From NCBI GenBank assembly GCA_033557465.1, contig CM066031.1, positions 1,443,054,163 through 1,443,118,162 of the forward strand: a DNA stretch of 64,000 bases. Reading direction: 5' to 3'. Both the position numbers and the translations under genes were made by a program. Positions 10,046 through 19,620 of this stretch are shown piece by piece; position 1 is the stretch's first letter; every line of letters starts with the position of its first letter. The stretch is from Ichthyophis bannanicus (lineage: Eukaryota > Chordata > Amphibia > Gymnophiona > Ichthyophiidae). The notes beneath the pieces are model-generated. The model was not told the origin of the DNA and made no database searches. It saw nothing but the letters and a program-made list of their open reading frames with translations.

Positions 10046-11883
10046 TACCCTGCCCCTTGGCTTGCTGACCCTGAGGGGCAGCTTGGGCAGCCTGGTACTG
10101 CGGGTACTGTTTGTAGGCAGTGCCCTTCCTCGGGTAAAAGGGCTTTTTACCCGAGCCCTTCTTCTTGTGAGAAGGGGCAGACGTCTTTCTAGACAGCCTT
10201 GTCCGTGTGAGGTGCTCGGTCTCGAGCTGTGCGGCCTTCTCGGTCATGGGCTTGCCAAAAAGGTTCTCACCTCGGTAAGGGACATCGACCAACTTGTCCT
10301 GAACCCATGGCTCGAGGTCCGATGACTGCAGCCATGCCTGGCGTCGAGCCGCGATGCCGATTGCCGCAAACCGGGCCGAAGCCTCGAAGCCATCGTAGGC
10401 AGTGCGGGACATAAACTTAGAGCATTCCCGTATCCCCGAGGACAAGGACTTGAACCTCTGCAAGGGCTCCCCGGAGAGACCAGCAGAGAACCCAGCCAGC
10501 TCCTTGGCCAAGTCTCGCAAGTACATGCCCATGTACAGCTGGTAAGACTGGACACGGCAAGCAAACATCGAGCCCTGGAAGCACTTTCTACCAAAACCAT
10601 CGAGGTTTCAGGCCTCCCTGCCAGGAGGCACCACTGAGTGTATCTTCTGACTCTTCAGGCGATGCATGGTCGATTCTAACCACCATGGAATGGTGCGGTA
10701 GCTGCGCCTTTTGAAAGCCAGGATTCTTCCGAAGTCGATAGATCGAATCGACCCGCTTGCTTAGAACCGGCGCCGAGGCCGGTGCCTCCTACATCCGGAA
10801 GAGGAGCCGTTCCAGCATCAGAGGAACCAGAACAGTAAAGGCCTCCTTCGGAGGAGAGTCGTACTGTAGGGCCTTGAGCTCCTCGACTCGAGGCTCCTCC
10901 TCAGGGTCCGCAGGGATAGCCAGTGCGGTGGCCATATCCCGGATGAACTCCGAGAACCGGGTGTCCTCCAGAGGGGATCTACTCCGGGGTTCAGAGTGCG
11001 GTGAGTCCGATGGGACGCACCGAGTCCTGAAGGTGTCGGGGGACTCCTCGTCCTCCAAGCGGACTTATCTGATGAGGAATCGGGGTCCGACCTCGCGGGG
11101 CCTGTGAGCACCCGCCCTGATGCCGAAGGCACCAGCGTTGACGCCCTCGGTCCTGAACGGGAGGTCGAGGGAGACCGCGACCGAGGTCGACCTCGAGCCT
11201 TTATGGTCTCGAGTATCGGCTCGGTCTCCGGGATTGACTTAGATGTCGATGTCCCGGTGGTCGGGGCAGATGCGCCAGACAGGCTGGCCATCAGTGCCTG
11301 CTGCTGTTCCATGAAGGCAGACAGTCTGCTCTCCAAGGCTGTCAAGCCTGAGACCCAGCTCAGGAGACTCAGCAGCCACCGACTCGGGCCCCGGCGGCGG
11401 CTCTCTGGGAGGCGAGTCCACGAGTACTACAGGGCTTATGTGTCCAGCAGACTCCAGCTCCAGTCGAGGTACTTTGGAAGGCTTCTCCTGTTCCACGGGC
11501 CCGGGGCGACGGTCGGGGGTCTGAGACCTAGCCCTCGAGGAGCCAGGGACCTCTTCCGACGATGCCCTCGCGAGCCGCTTCTTCCTCTTTTGTTCCCGGT
11601 CGGGGGACCCCCTGTCCGAGGAGCCCCGACGGTGCTTGGGATCAGAATCTCCAGATGTCGAGGCCTCAGACGAGGTCCGGGCTCGGCCAGAGGCCGAGTC
11701 AGAAAAAAGCCTTTCCTTTTGGTGCTGACGACTTCGGAGTGCCTTGGAAGACATTTTTCCACATGGTCCACATGTCTTAGGATCGTGGTCAGGACCGAGG
11801 CACCGAAGGCAGCAGTCGTGTGTGTCGGTGAAAGACATCAGCTTCTTACACCGATCACACTTTTTGAAGCCACAGGAGGCCAT
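9975..11883 (-). pseudogene. DIRS A gag-like ORF1, frameshifted
   Basis: It starts at ATG 11881-11883 (MASCGFKKCDRCKK). The N-terminal ~41 residues hold a cysteine array CxxC-x11-CCxxC-x9-CxxC, likely two zinc-binding fingers. A long Ser/Arg/Pro-rich low-complexity region follows. The conserved C-terminal part (9975-10568) has AYDGFEASARFAAIGIAARR and then a Lys/Gln/Pro-rich tail. At least two frameshifts divide it, near 11240-11345 and 10820-11060. By position it is the DIRS nucleocapsid-like protein. The same N-terminus is present at 52348 in DIRS E. Confidence 0.8.
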
Positions 11884-12164
11884 CGGGGAAAAAAAAGAGT
11901 CCCCGCGAGGTCAAAGGACCGACCTTCCAGGGGAAAAGAAAAAAGGGCGCGAACGCCAGCCACGAAGGGCAAAAACCGAAAAAAGAAGATCGGGCTCGAT
12001 ACCGGTGTACCGAACCTAGCGGGAGGGGAACCGGCGTTGAACCGGAGTAAAAAATAGCGAAGGATCGCCAAAAAATCTAACTGTTTTCCGGGAGGACTAG
12101 GACACACGTCCAGTGGGCTTCATGGAAAAAGAGAGACTGAGCAAGATGGCAACTTTAGGCGGGA

Positions 12165-12300
12165 AGGGGACCGTGCATGCATGCCTGCATTCCCAAAGGC
12201 TTTCTTGGAAAGCTGGGGAAATGCTCCGCAAGGGCTTCATCGACGTCGATGTCACCCATATGTGAGGACTGACTTCCTGCTTGGTCCTGGAGAATAGTAG
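12165..12300. repeat. DIRS A right terminal region
   Basis: The block begins with GGCGGGAAGGGGACCGTGCA and contains CCCAAAGGCTTTCTTGGAAA, then the outer CACCCATATGTGAGGACTGA and TGGTCCTGGAGAA. Near-identical blocks occur at 44205-44350, 52625-52770 and 53610-53750, always at the gag side of a DIRS copy and always in the same orientation. The outermost ~45 bp is the inverted complement of the left terminus at 8900-8950. Confidence 0.82.
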
Positions 12301-12534
12301 AAGATGCTCTGAAGACAGCAGATAAAGAAAAAGGTGGTGTGAAGGTAAACTTAAGCACAAGTTGGAGATTTTGTCATAGAAATAGGAAGCAAGCGTATCC
12401 ATCTATTTGAAGGTGTCGTGTAAGTTGAAGAAAGTTGGGAGGCTACAGAGAAAACAGTTTTCAGATAGTACAAAGCAATTCCCATCAGAGGGTGAAACTG
12501 CATCCACCAAATCAACTCTTCCTTGATCTCCCAG
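12301..12534 (-). mobile_element. L2-like LINE remnant (part 3)
   Basis: On the minus strand short coding pieces read FFNLHDTFK and MDTLASYFYDKISNL, resembling the connector between endonuclease and RT in L2-like LINEs. The placement fits continuation of the element that stops at 6437, with the DIRS A/hAT composite inserted between. The assignment rests on a short motif and on order, so it is tentative. Confidence 0.5.
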
Positions 12535-12733
12535 GAACATAAGAACAAAAGAACATAAGAACAAAAGAACATAAGATACGCTATCATACTGGGTCAGACC
12601 AAGGTCCATCAAGCCCAGTATCCTGTTTCCAACAGTGGCTAATCTAGGTCATACGTACCTAGCAGTTTCCCCCAAAAGACACACGTTCCACAATGCTTGT
12701 ACTGGGTCAAGCATTGATATCCTGGGTCCCTTC

Positions 12734-14804
12734 TTAATAATGGTTTATGGACCTTTCCTCCAGGAACTTGTCCAAACCTTTTTTAAACCCAGCTACACTA
12801 ACAGCCTTTACTACATCCTCCGGTAACAAATTCCAGAGTTTGATTACACGTTGAGTGAAAAAATATTTTCTTTTAATAGTCTTACATAGTTTACCCTGTA
12901 GCTTCATTGCATGTCCCCTAGTCTTTCTATATTCTGATAACGTAAACAATCGATCTATGTTTACCTGTTCCACTCCATTCATTAATTTATAGACTTCTAT
13001 CATATCTCCCCTCAGCCGTCTCTTTTCCAGATTAAAGAGCCCTAACCTTTTTAGCCTTTCTTCATAGGAGTATCCTTCCATCCCCTTTACCATTTTGGTG
13101 GCTCTTCTCTGAACCTTTTCTAATAATGCTATATCCTTTTTAAGATACGGCAACCAGAATTGCACACAGTATTCAAGGTGCGGTCTCACCATGGAACGAT
13201 ATAGAGGCATTATAACATCTTGTTTTATTTTCCATTCCTTTCCTTATGATACCTAGCATTCTATTTGCTCTCTTGGCCGCCAGTGCACACTGGGCCGAGG
13301 GTTTTAACATGTTATCCACAATGACACCTAAATCTTTTTCCTGGGTGGTGGTTCCTAATGTGGAACCTTGCATCATGTAACCATATTTTGATTTGTTCTT
13401 CCCTAGGTGCATAACTTTTCACTTCTCCACATTAAATTTCATCTGCCATTTTGATGCCCAGTCTTCCAATTTATCAAGATCCTCTTGCAATTTTCCACAG
13501 TTCTCATGGGTTTTAACAACTTTAAATAGTTTTGTGTCATCTGCAAATTTGATAACCTCACTCGTTATTCCCCTTTCCAGGTCATTTATGAATATGTCAA
13601 AAAGCAGCGGACCCAGCACAGATCCCTGGGGTACACCACTATTCACCTTTCACCATTGGGAAAATTGGCCATTTAGCCCTACCCTCTGCTTTCTATCTTT
13701 TAACCCGTTCCTGATCCACAATAGTACATTGCCTCCTATCCCATGACTCTTTAGTTTTGTCAAAAGTCTCTGATGAGGGACCTTGTCAAAGGCTTTCTGA
13801 AAGTTCAGACACACTATATCAACAGACTCACCTTTGTCCACCTGTTTATTCACACTTTCAAAAAAACATAACAGATTAGTAAGACAAGATCTTCCTTGTC
13901 TAAAGCCATGTTGGCTGTCTCCCATTAGGCCATGACTATCTACATGCTGAATAATTTTCTTCTTTATAATGGTTTATACCATTTTTCCCAGTACTGACGT
14001 CAGGCTCACCGGTCTGTAGTTTCCCGGATCACCCCTGGAACCCTTTTTAAAAATTGGTGTTACATTGGCGATCCTCCAATCTTCAGGTAATACAGATGAT
14101 TTTAATGAAAATTCACAGATTACTTATAGCAGGTCTGCAATCTCATATTTCAGTTCTTTCAACACCCTTGGATGTATACCATCCGGCCCAGGTGATTTGC
14201 TACTCTTCAGTTTATCTAATAGTTGTAATACATCTTTCCAATTTATCAATATTTCCTTCAATTCTTCCGCACCTTTAAATACCACTTCAGTCATGGGTAA
14301 CATCCCTACATCTTCCTCAGTAAAGACTGAAGCAAAGAATTCATTCAGTCTCTCCGCTATCGCCTTGTTGCCTTTTAGTGCCCCTTTAACCCCTCTATCA
14401 TCTAATGGACCAACTGACTCTCACACAGGTTTTTTGCTACGAATGTACTTGAAAAAGTCTTTATTTCGCGTTTTTTCTTCCGCAGCAAGCTTCTTCTCAA
14501 ATTCTCCCTTTGCCTGCCTTATCAATGCCTTGCATTTGACTTGCCAGTGCTTGTGCTGTTTCCAGGTTTCGTCGTTTGGCTCTTTTTTCCATTTCCTGAA
14601 AGATGCTTTTTTGGCAACAGCCTCTCTGACCTTACCTTTTAACCATGCTGGCAGTTTTTTGGACTTCCTTCCACTTTTCTTAAAGCGTGGAATACAGCTG
14701 GCCTGGGCTTCCAAGATAGTATTTTTCAACACCACCCAAGCTTGATGTAAGTCTTTAACCTTTGCAACTGCTCCTTTTAGTTTTTTCTTAACTATTTTCC
14801 TCAT
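12734..14804 (-). pseudogene. CR1 family A reverse transcriptase and C-terminal domain
   Basis: The open pieces in order are 14421-14804 (basic connector, FRKWKKEPNDETWKQHKHW), 13650-13925 (HGFRQGRSCLTNLLCFFESV, FQKAFDKVPHQRLL), 13419-13646 (SGVPQGSVLGPLLFDIFIND, VIKFADDTKLFK with FADD present), 13173-13412 (KDLGVIVDNMLKPSAQ) and 12734-13210 (MPLYRSMVRPHLEYCVQFWL through KLWNLLPEDVVKAVSVAGFK). The active-site aspartates are visible but the frame changes between pieces, so no full protein can be made. Confidence 0.92.
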
Positions 14805-14808
14805 TTTA

Positions 14809-15567
14809 TCATTCTCCCTTTCGAAAGTTAAAAGGTAGTACTGTGGATTTCCTTACTATCCTTCCTCCACTAATTAAATCAAATGCGATCATGCTATGAT
14901 CACTATTGTCAAGTAGCCCCAACACCCTTATCTCTTGCACTAGATCTGGTGTTCTACTAAAGACTAGGTCTAATATGGCTTCCCCTCTGGTCAGTTCATG
15001 AACCAGCTGCTCCAAGAAGCAGTCATTTATTTCATCTAGGAACTTTATCTCCCTAGCATGCCCTGCCGTGACACTGACCTAATCGATACCGGGGTAATTG
15101 AAATCACCCATTATTATTACTGCGCTGTAACTTTTGTTAGCTTCCTTGATTTCTTTGAGCATTTCATCATCCATTTGTTCATTCTGGCCAGGCGGTCGAT
15201 AGTACACCCCCACTGCCATCGCCTTCCTCTTTTTACATGGAATTTCAATCCATAGAGATTCTACAGCAAATTTTGTTTCCTGCAAAACTTTAATCCTTTC
15301 TGACTCAATGCCCTCTCTAACATAGAGCGCAACCCTGCCACCAATTTGATCAGCTCTATCATTACGATATAGTTTGTACCCAGGTATCACAGTGTCCCAC
15401 TGGTTGTCCTCCTTCCACCATGTCTCTGATATTCCAATCATATCATATAATTTGGGATCTTTAAGCTCTGTCTGCTCCATACTCGAGGGCATTTGGGCTA
15501 CTTTACTCTTTTTTGGAACCTCTCTGCTTTTGGTAGTATCCTTCAAGGATACATTCTTCCGAACCAT
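14809..15567 (-). pseudogene. CR1 family A APE-type endonuclease
   Basis: The main piece, 15079-15567, reads DMIGISETWWKEDNQWDTVI (the E of SETWW is a catalytic position), GGRVALYVREGIESERIK and VIIMGDFNYPGID with the GDFN motif. The continuation 14809-15015 has ILDLVFSRTPDLVQEIRVLG and NSDHSMIAFDLISGG with the terminal SDH motif. All landmark residues are present, but a frame break lies between about 15015 and 15079. This domain cleaves the target DNA. Confidence 0.92.
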
Positions 15568-15602
15568 CCGCTCTTGGGTGACTGTTGGCTTTCCCCTATT
15601 AT

Positions 15603-15725
15603 CTAGTTTAAAAGCTGCTCTATCTCCTTTTTAAAGGTTAATGCCAGCAGCCTGGTTCCATCCCGGTTAAGGTGAAGCCCATCCCTTCGGAAGAGCCCCT
15701 CCTTTCCCCAGAATGTTCCCCAGTA
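15603..15725 (-). pseudogene. CR1 ORF1 C-terminal end (esterase-like)
   Basis: About 40 residues, RYWGTFWGKEGLFRRDGLHL then NRDGTRLLALTFKKEIEQLL, resemble the end of the SGNH/GDSL esterase domain found in CR1 ORF1, where DGLHL supplies the catalytic Asp and His. The open frame continues upstream to 15872, but that extra part comes from the abutting DIRS (GSMVSTLSLFP), so the frame is chimeric by chance. The rest of ORF1 is missing. Confidence 0.6.
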
Positions 15726-15730
15726 CCTAA

Positions 15731-16626
15731 CAAGTCCAAAATCAGAGACTTTTGGCAAAAGGAGAGAGAAAGATGCTGAACAAACAACTAGGCACAGGGA
15801 GACCAGAGAGTCAACAATTGTCTCTGCAGGGAACAGACTCAGGGTTGACACCATGGAGCCCAGGACCTGCAAGCAGTCCCAGACCTGGGAAGATGACCGA
15901 GCACAAAAATTCCTGAGTTACTCCTGCAGCATGTGTAAGGTCTATGTGAGAAACACTTGGTCCAAGGGAGTATTGAGCCAAGCCCTGAAAAAGTCCAAGT
16001 CCTGGAAGGAAACCAGACAACTCTTGGGACAGTGGATCACCAACCCAAGCCATTCTAGCCAGTGAATTATCAGAGCTATGTTTTCTTGGACGTCTCAAAG
16101 GAAACAGACCAAATCAGCCATTCATCCAGATACAGATTAACTCCAATTCCTTGTTTGTTCAGGAATGCCACCACACCACCGCCACCAAAACCTTTGAGAA
16201 GGTATGAGGTACCATGGTCAAGCCAAGCAGTACTACTACTACTATTAAAGTGCTACAAGGCATACACAGCAGAGTCCAAAACTGGAAATGGCAGTCCAGA
16301 ACACAAGCAGAGGAATCACTGATGTTGCTCCCAGATGAGATCTAAGGAGGAAAGGAAAGCCCTTTGCAGACCAACCTGATAGTTTCCATGTGGAAGCGAG
16401 GACCTCAAAGCTTGGCACGGACAGCCTTCTGGTCCAGAATGGTTGGAAGGAAACACCCTTCTTGGGTACCATGAAGTAGGTGGAATAAACACCCCTCACT
16501 TCGCTCTGTAAAAAAACTACTACAGGAGGTGCTACAGAGTTCCTTCGATTTCCACCCACTTGCATGGGGAGCCACAGGGAGACTCCCAAAGACATATTGA
16601 AGAGGCCCTGAAAATTCCAGCATGTA
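15731..16626 (-). mobile_element. Decayed DIRS fragment, RT/RNase H region
   Basis: Minus-strand traces include QVLGSMVSTLSLFP (15830-15872, matching LRLLGTMVSTLEVVPWA of DIRS C) and GVYSTYFMVPKKGVSFQPF (about 16470-16500), the RT entry motif. Stops and frameshifts are frequent, so it is clearly older than DIRS B-D. The L1-type insertion at 16642-17213 split it from the gag portion at 17229-17840. Confidence 0.7.
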
Positions 16627-16641
16627 GGACCTCGGACCTAC

Positions 16642-17213
16642 TTTTTTTATTTTTTTTATTTGAATTTCAGTGATTACAATAATCAAACAAAAATTAAAGA
16701 AACATCTTGTACACCAACAACGGTAACAATTGTACATAGGAAAATATCACCAGCAATCTAACACCAAAAATACAATCTAATATGTTGGGACAATATTTAG
16801 CCCTCATCAAGGGAGTACACCTGCATTAAGTTACAGATACATACATATCAAAGAAAACAATAAAAAGAAAAACAGGCCCTAAGGCCACCAAATTGGGGGT
16901 CAAATATATCAAACCTTCCCATCTCCAACTGTGCCCTGCTTATCACTGAGAAATTTTTCCAGGTGGGAAATATCAAAAAAAACATATGAAGCACCCTGAT
17001 AAGTGATTAAACACTTACAGGGAAAACGCAGGAAAAAGGTAGCACCCAATGCCAGAACACAGGGCTTCAAGGATAGAAATTGCCGCCACCGCAATTGGGT
17101 GCTACGTGATACATCTGGAAAAACTTGTACAGCTTGTCCACAAAACTTGGCTGCTTTCATTTTAAAGAAGGCTCTCAAGATACGTTGCTTTACCAAGATG
17201 GATGAGAAAGTAT
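16642..17213 (-). mobile_element. L1-type ORF1-only retrocopy with 15 bp target duplication
   Basis: The insert is flanked by the same 15 bp, GGACCTCGGACCTAC, at 16627-16641 and 17214-17228. On the minus strand it encodes the C-terminal domain of an L1-type ORF1 RNA-binding protein (QVFPDVSRSTQLRWRQFLSL, LALGATFFLRFPCKCLITYQ, then GASYVFFDISHLEKFL), stopping at about 16909. It has about 265 bp of 3' UTR and an A-rich tail with AATAAA (poly-T on the plus strand at 16642). No reverse transcriptase follows ORF1. It is 5'-truncated. Confidence 0.87.
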
Positions 17214-17228
17214 GGACCTCGGACCTAC

Positions 17229-17840
17229 TGATATAGACCCAAGCCAAATAAAACAGCCGGAGCCATTTCCTGATTGGAAGGGACCCATCAAAACATTGTG
17301 GGGGCTTACTGGCACTGAAGCGCGCCACTGCCAAGTCTTAAGAATGTTGGGAAAAGAAAAGAGGCTGACTCTTTTTGGGTTTAGATCTATAGGAGAAATA
17401 GGCCCGCTCAAACTCTTACTATTCTGAGGACATTCCCATGCTTCGTGTAGAGTTCTGAGGCACTCTCTGGGCTTGTCTTCTGAAGCCTCTGCAAGTGAAC
17501 TTCTCCAGGTCCTCCCCAAAGGGCATTCTGCCCTTAAGGAGAGTTTTCTCATCCATACCTTGGCATCAGCCAACCAATTTCGGAGCCAAGGACACCGTCT
17601 AGTCACTATTATACTGCCACCATAGTCTTGGAGGAAATTCTGATCAAGTCGTACAGAGCATCTGCCACATACGACGCTCTAGACTCCAGTCTCACAGCCT
17701 TCGGAGTGTCCGGCAACTGCTAGATCCAGTGGAAGAGAGCTCAAGTCACAAGGCTTGCACACAGCACTGCTTGAGTGTTCAAAACCAAAGCTGTAAAGGC
17801 ATTTTTGACTATGGCAAAGGAGAAGAGGGGAAAGAAGGTA
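17229..17840 (-). mobile_element. Decayed DIRS fragment, gag region
   Basis: The continuation of the 15731-16626 DIRS beyond the L1-type insertion. Minus-strand nucleotide similarity to the gag of DIRS C is visible around the AYLADVHYDLIR and LRNWAADSSSKSRLSKLPFK region (here about 17650-17700 and 17480-17600). The frame at 17190-17606 contains RNWLADAKVWMRKLSLRAEC as a decayed equivalent. No intact frame remains. Confidence 0.65.
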
Positions 17841-17844
17841 ATGC

Positions 17845-17916
17845 TGTATTGGTTGAGAACTGAACCCTGGACAACTGCTTAGAAGGCAGCTATGCTTTCC
17901 ACTATACCACCAATAT
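17845..17916 (-). pseudogene. tRNA-Gly(UCC)-like pseudogene
   Basis: On the minus strand the sequence begins TTGGTGGTATAGTGGAAAGC, followed by ATAGCTGCCTTCTAAGCAGT and CCAGGGTTCAGTTCTCAACC. This follows tRNA-Gly(UCC) closely through the D arm, anticodon stem and T arm. The anticodon position reads TCT in place of TCC, and the T loop is GTTCAGTTC in place of GTTCGATTC. The acceptor stem (ATTGGT / ACCAAT) can still pair. No CCA tail or A-rich tail is obvious. It could be a dispersed tRNA pseudogene or the head of a short SINE. Confidence 0.7.
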
Positions 17917-18044
17917 AAGTGGACTGAGGAGGGCTTCCACTCTTCTTATCATGAGAGGCTTTGGCAGAAGCGCTTATAAATGCATCTCTCTTTGCTACTC
18001 AGAGAAAAGTTTAATAAGGATCCACGAGATCTCATAGTTCTTAC

Positions 18045-18550
18045 TGCAAGACAGTGAAAAATTGCAAAAGGACTTTGAAACATTGGGAGACTGAGTGTCC
18101 AAATGACAGATGAAATTTAATGTGGGCAAGTGCAACATTATACACTTAGGGAAGAACAACCCAAACCACAATTACACAATGCAAGGTTCCACATTAGGAA
18201 TTACCACTCAAGAGAAGGATCTGGGTGTCATCGTAGATAGTACCTTGAAACCCTCTGCCTAGTGTGCAGCCAAGGCCAAGAAAACAAATAGAATGCTAGG
18301 AATCATAAGGAAAGGAATAGAAAATAAAACAGAGGATATTATAATGCCTCTGTATCACTCCATGGTGCAACCACACCTTGAATATAAATTAAAAAAAAAG
18401 ACTGGGGAAATCCACTGCTTACCCCTGGGACATGCAGCATGGAATGTATATATCTTTGGGAACCAGACAGGTACTTGAGACCTGGAATGGCCACTGCTGG
18501 AAATAGGATACTGTGCTTGATGGACCCTTGGTCTGACCCAGTATGGCATA
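18045..18550 (+). mobile_element. CR1 family A fragment with internal deletion, split by hAT copy 2
   Basis: The plus strand reads LQKDFETLGD, KWQMKFNV-like sequence, then EKDLGVIVDSTLKPSA and NRMLGIIRKGIENKTEDIIM through VQPHLEY. It then jumps at about 18389 to the CR1 3' UTR, ending GGTCTGACCCAGTATGGCAT. The last 24 bp of the CR1 (TCTTATGTTCTTA end) lie beyond the hAT at 20617-20640. The junctions with the hAT give an 8 bp duplication with one mismatch. Confidence 0.85.
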
Positions 18551-18649
18551 CAGGGCCGGCCCGTCCATTGAGCAAGAATGTTGTTTGCATAGGGCCCCGC
18601 GTTTCAGGGGGCCCCGCGCAAACAACATTTTTAATTGAAAGCCCAAGTA

Positions 18650-19035
18650 AATTAAAACAAAAGCCTGGCTGCTGCCACTGCCACCGCAGCAGCGGCAAAA
18701 TCAAGTGTCCCGCCCCCCCCCCCCACCCGGCAGAACCCTTGTTGAATCAATCCTATCAGAGGCGGTTTTCAGAGCCGCGAAGAGAGAGTTTCTCTCACAC
18801 AGCTGTTAATTCCGCCGGGGCTGATGGGAGTTTCCCCGTTAAGCCCGCCGGGGCTGATGGGAGTTTCCCCGTTAAGCCCTGGCGGGCTTAACAGAGCCGC
18901 GAGAAACTCTCTCTTCGCAGCTCTGAAAGCTGCCATGGAGGGCTCTGCCGGGCAGGCGGGGGGGGGGGGGGGGGCGCCGCGGGACACTTGATTCTGCTGC
19001 TGCTGCGGCGGTAGCTGCAGCAGCCAGGGTTTTTT
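18650..19035. repeat. Palindrome inside hAT copy 2
   Basis: The left arm starts CCTGGCTGCTGCCACTGCC and the right arm ends with the complement GCAGCAGCCAGG. Inner parts (AGAGAGAGTTTCTC and GAGAAACTCTCTCT; AATCAAGTGTCCCGC and GCGGGACACTTGATT) also pair. The centre carries a direct 30 bp duplication (18818-18847 and 18848-18877, GGGGCTGATGGGAGTTTCCC). The arms differ in sequence from copy 1 over much of their length, yet the hairpin is kept. Confidence 0.88.
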
Positions 19036-19039
19036 TTTT

Positions 19040-19620
19040 CAATTTTCCCTGGGTTGATGGGGGGGGGGGAGTTAGGACTGTAGGTGGGCTGATGGGGGGT
19101 TAGGACTGGAGGTGGGCTGGGGGGGTTGCTAGGACTGGAAATGGGCTGATGGGGAGGGTTAGGACTGGAGGTGGGCTGATGGGGGGTCTAAGACTGGTAA
19201 TGGGCTATGGGGGGGCTAAGACTGGTAATGGGCAGGGGGGATTGCTAGGACTGGAAATGGGCTGAGTGGAAGGGGGGCTTGAACTGCAAATAGCTGATGG
19301 GGAGGATGGCTTGGAATGGAAATGGGCTGTGAGGGGAGGGAGCTAGGACTAGAAATGGGCTGAGTGGGGGGAGCTAGGACAGGAAATGGGCTGATGGAGG
19401 GGCTAGGATAGGACTGGAAATGGGCTTTTGGGGGGTGCTAAGATTGGAAATGGGCTGAGTGGAGGGGAGCTAGGATTTGACATGGTGGGGCTAGGAAATG
19501 ACTAGAAATGGGCTGATGGGGGGCTGGGATTGGAAATGAGCTGATGGAGGGACTCGGATAGGACTGGAAATGGATGGGGAAGCTAGGACTGGAAATGGGC
19601 TGATGCGGGGACTAGAAGGG
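19040..19620 (+). repeat. G-rich minisatellite inside hAT copy 2
   Basis: The units resemble GGACTGGAAATGGGCTGATG with interspersed runs of 4-9 G, the same unit type as 6965-7800. The array is shorter than in copy 1. It follows directly after the palindrome as it does there. Confidence 0.87.

Larger units (their letters stand above)
8887..12300 (-). mobile_element. DIRS retrotransposon A, internally deleted
   Basis: The left terminus (8887-8950) reads TTACTCACCTGTAACAGGTG then CAGCAGGAATCAGTCCTCAC. The right terminus (about 12165-12300) carries its inverted counterpart, with GTGAGGACTGACTTCCTGCT. Between them on the minus strand lie reverse transcriptase (9014-10045) and gag (9975-11883). 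RNase H and tyrosine recombinase are missing, lost in a deletion whose junction holds foreign filler (8955-9012). L2-like sequence on both outer sides suggests insertion into that LINE. The RT is of the same subfamily as DIRS D. Confidence 0.85.
12535..15730 (-). mobile_element. CR1 LINE (family A), near full length for ORF2
   Basis: Read right to left: the end of ORF1 (about 15720-15603), then endonuclease (15567 to about 14809), RT (14804 to 13419), thumb and C-terminal domain (13412 to 12734) and a 3' UTR with GACCCAGTATGATAGC-type sequence. It ends in repeated ACATAAGAACAAAAGA units at 12535-12577. Orders and motifs are those of CR1. All ORFs are broken by stops or frameshifts. It serves as the reference for the other family A pieces at 1-842, 18045-18550, 48209-48340 and 55190-61132. 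Confidence 0.93.

Noticed and set aside
11104..12057. 317-codon plus-strand frame
   Set aside because: Antisense to the DIRS A gag N-terminal region. Its Arg/Pro/Ser-rich translation is the expected shadow, and the minus-strand frame carries the conserved zinc-finger array.
15603..15872. A single 89-codon gene
   Set aside because: The frame joins DIRS RT sequence (right part) with the CR1 ORF1 end (left part); it is an accidental fusion at the boundary of two elements.
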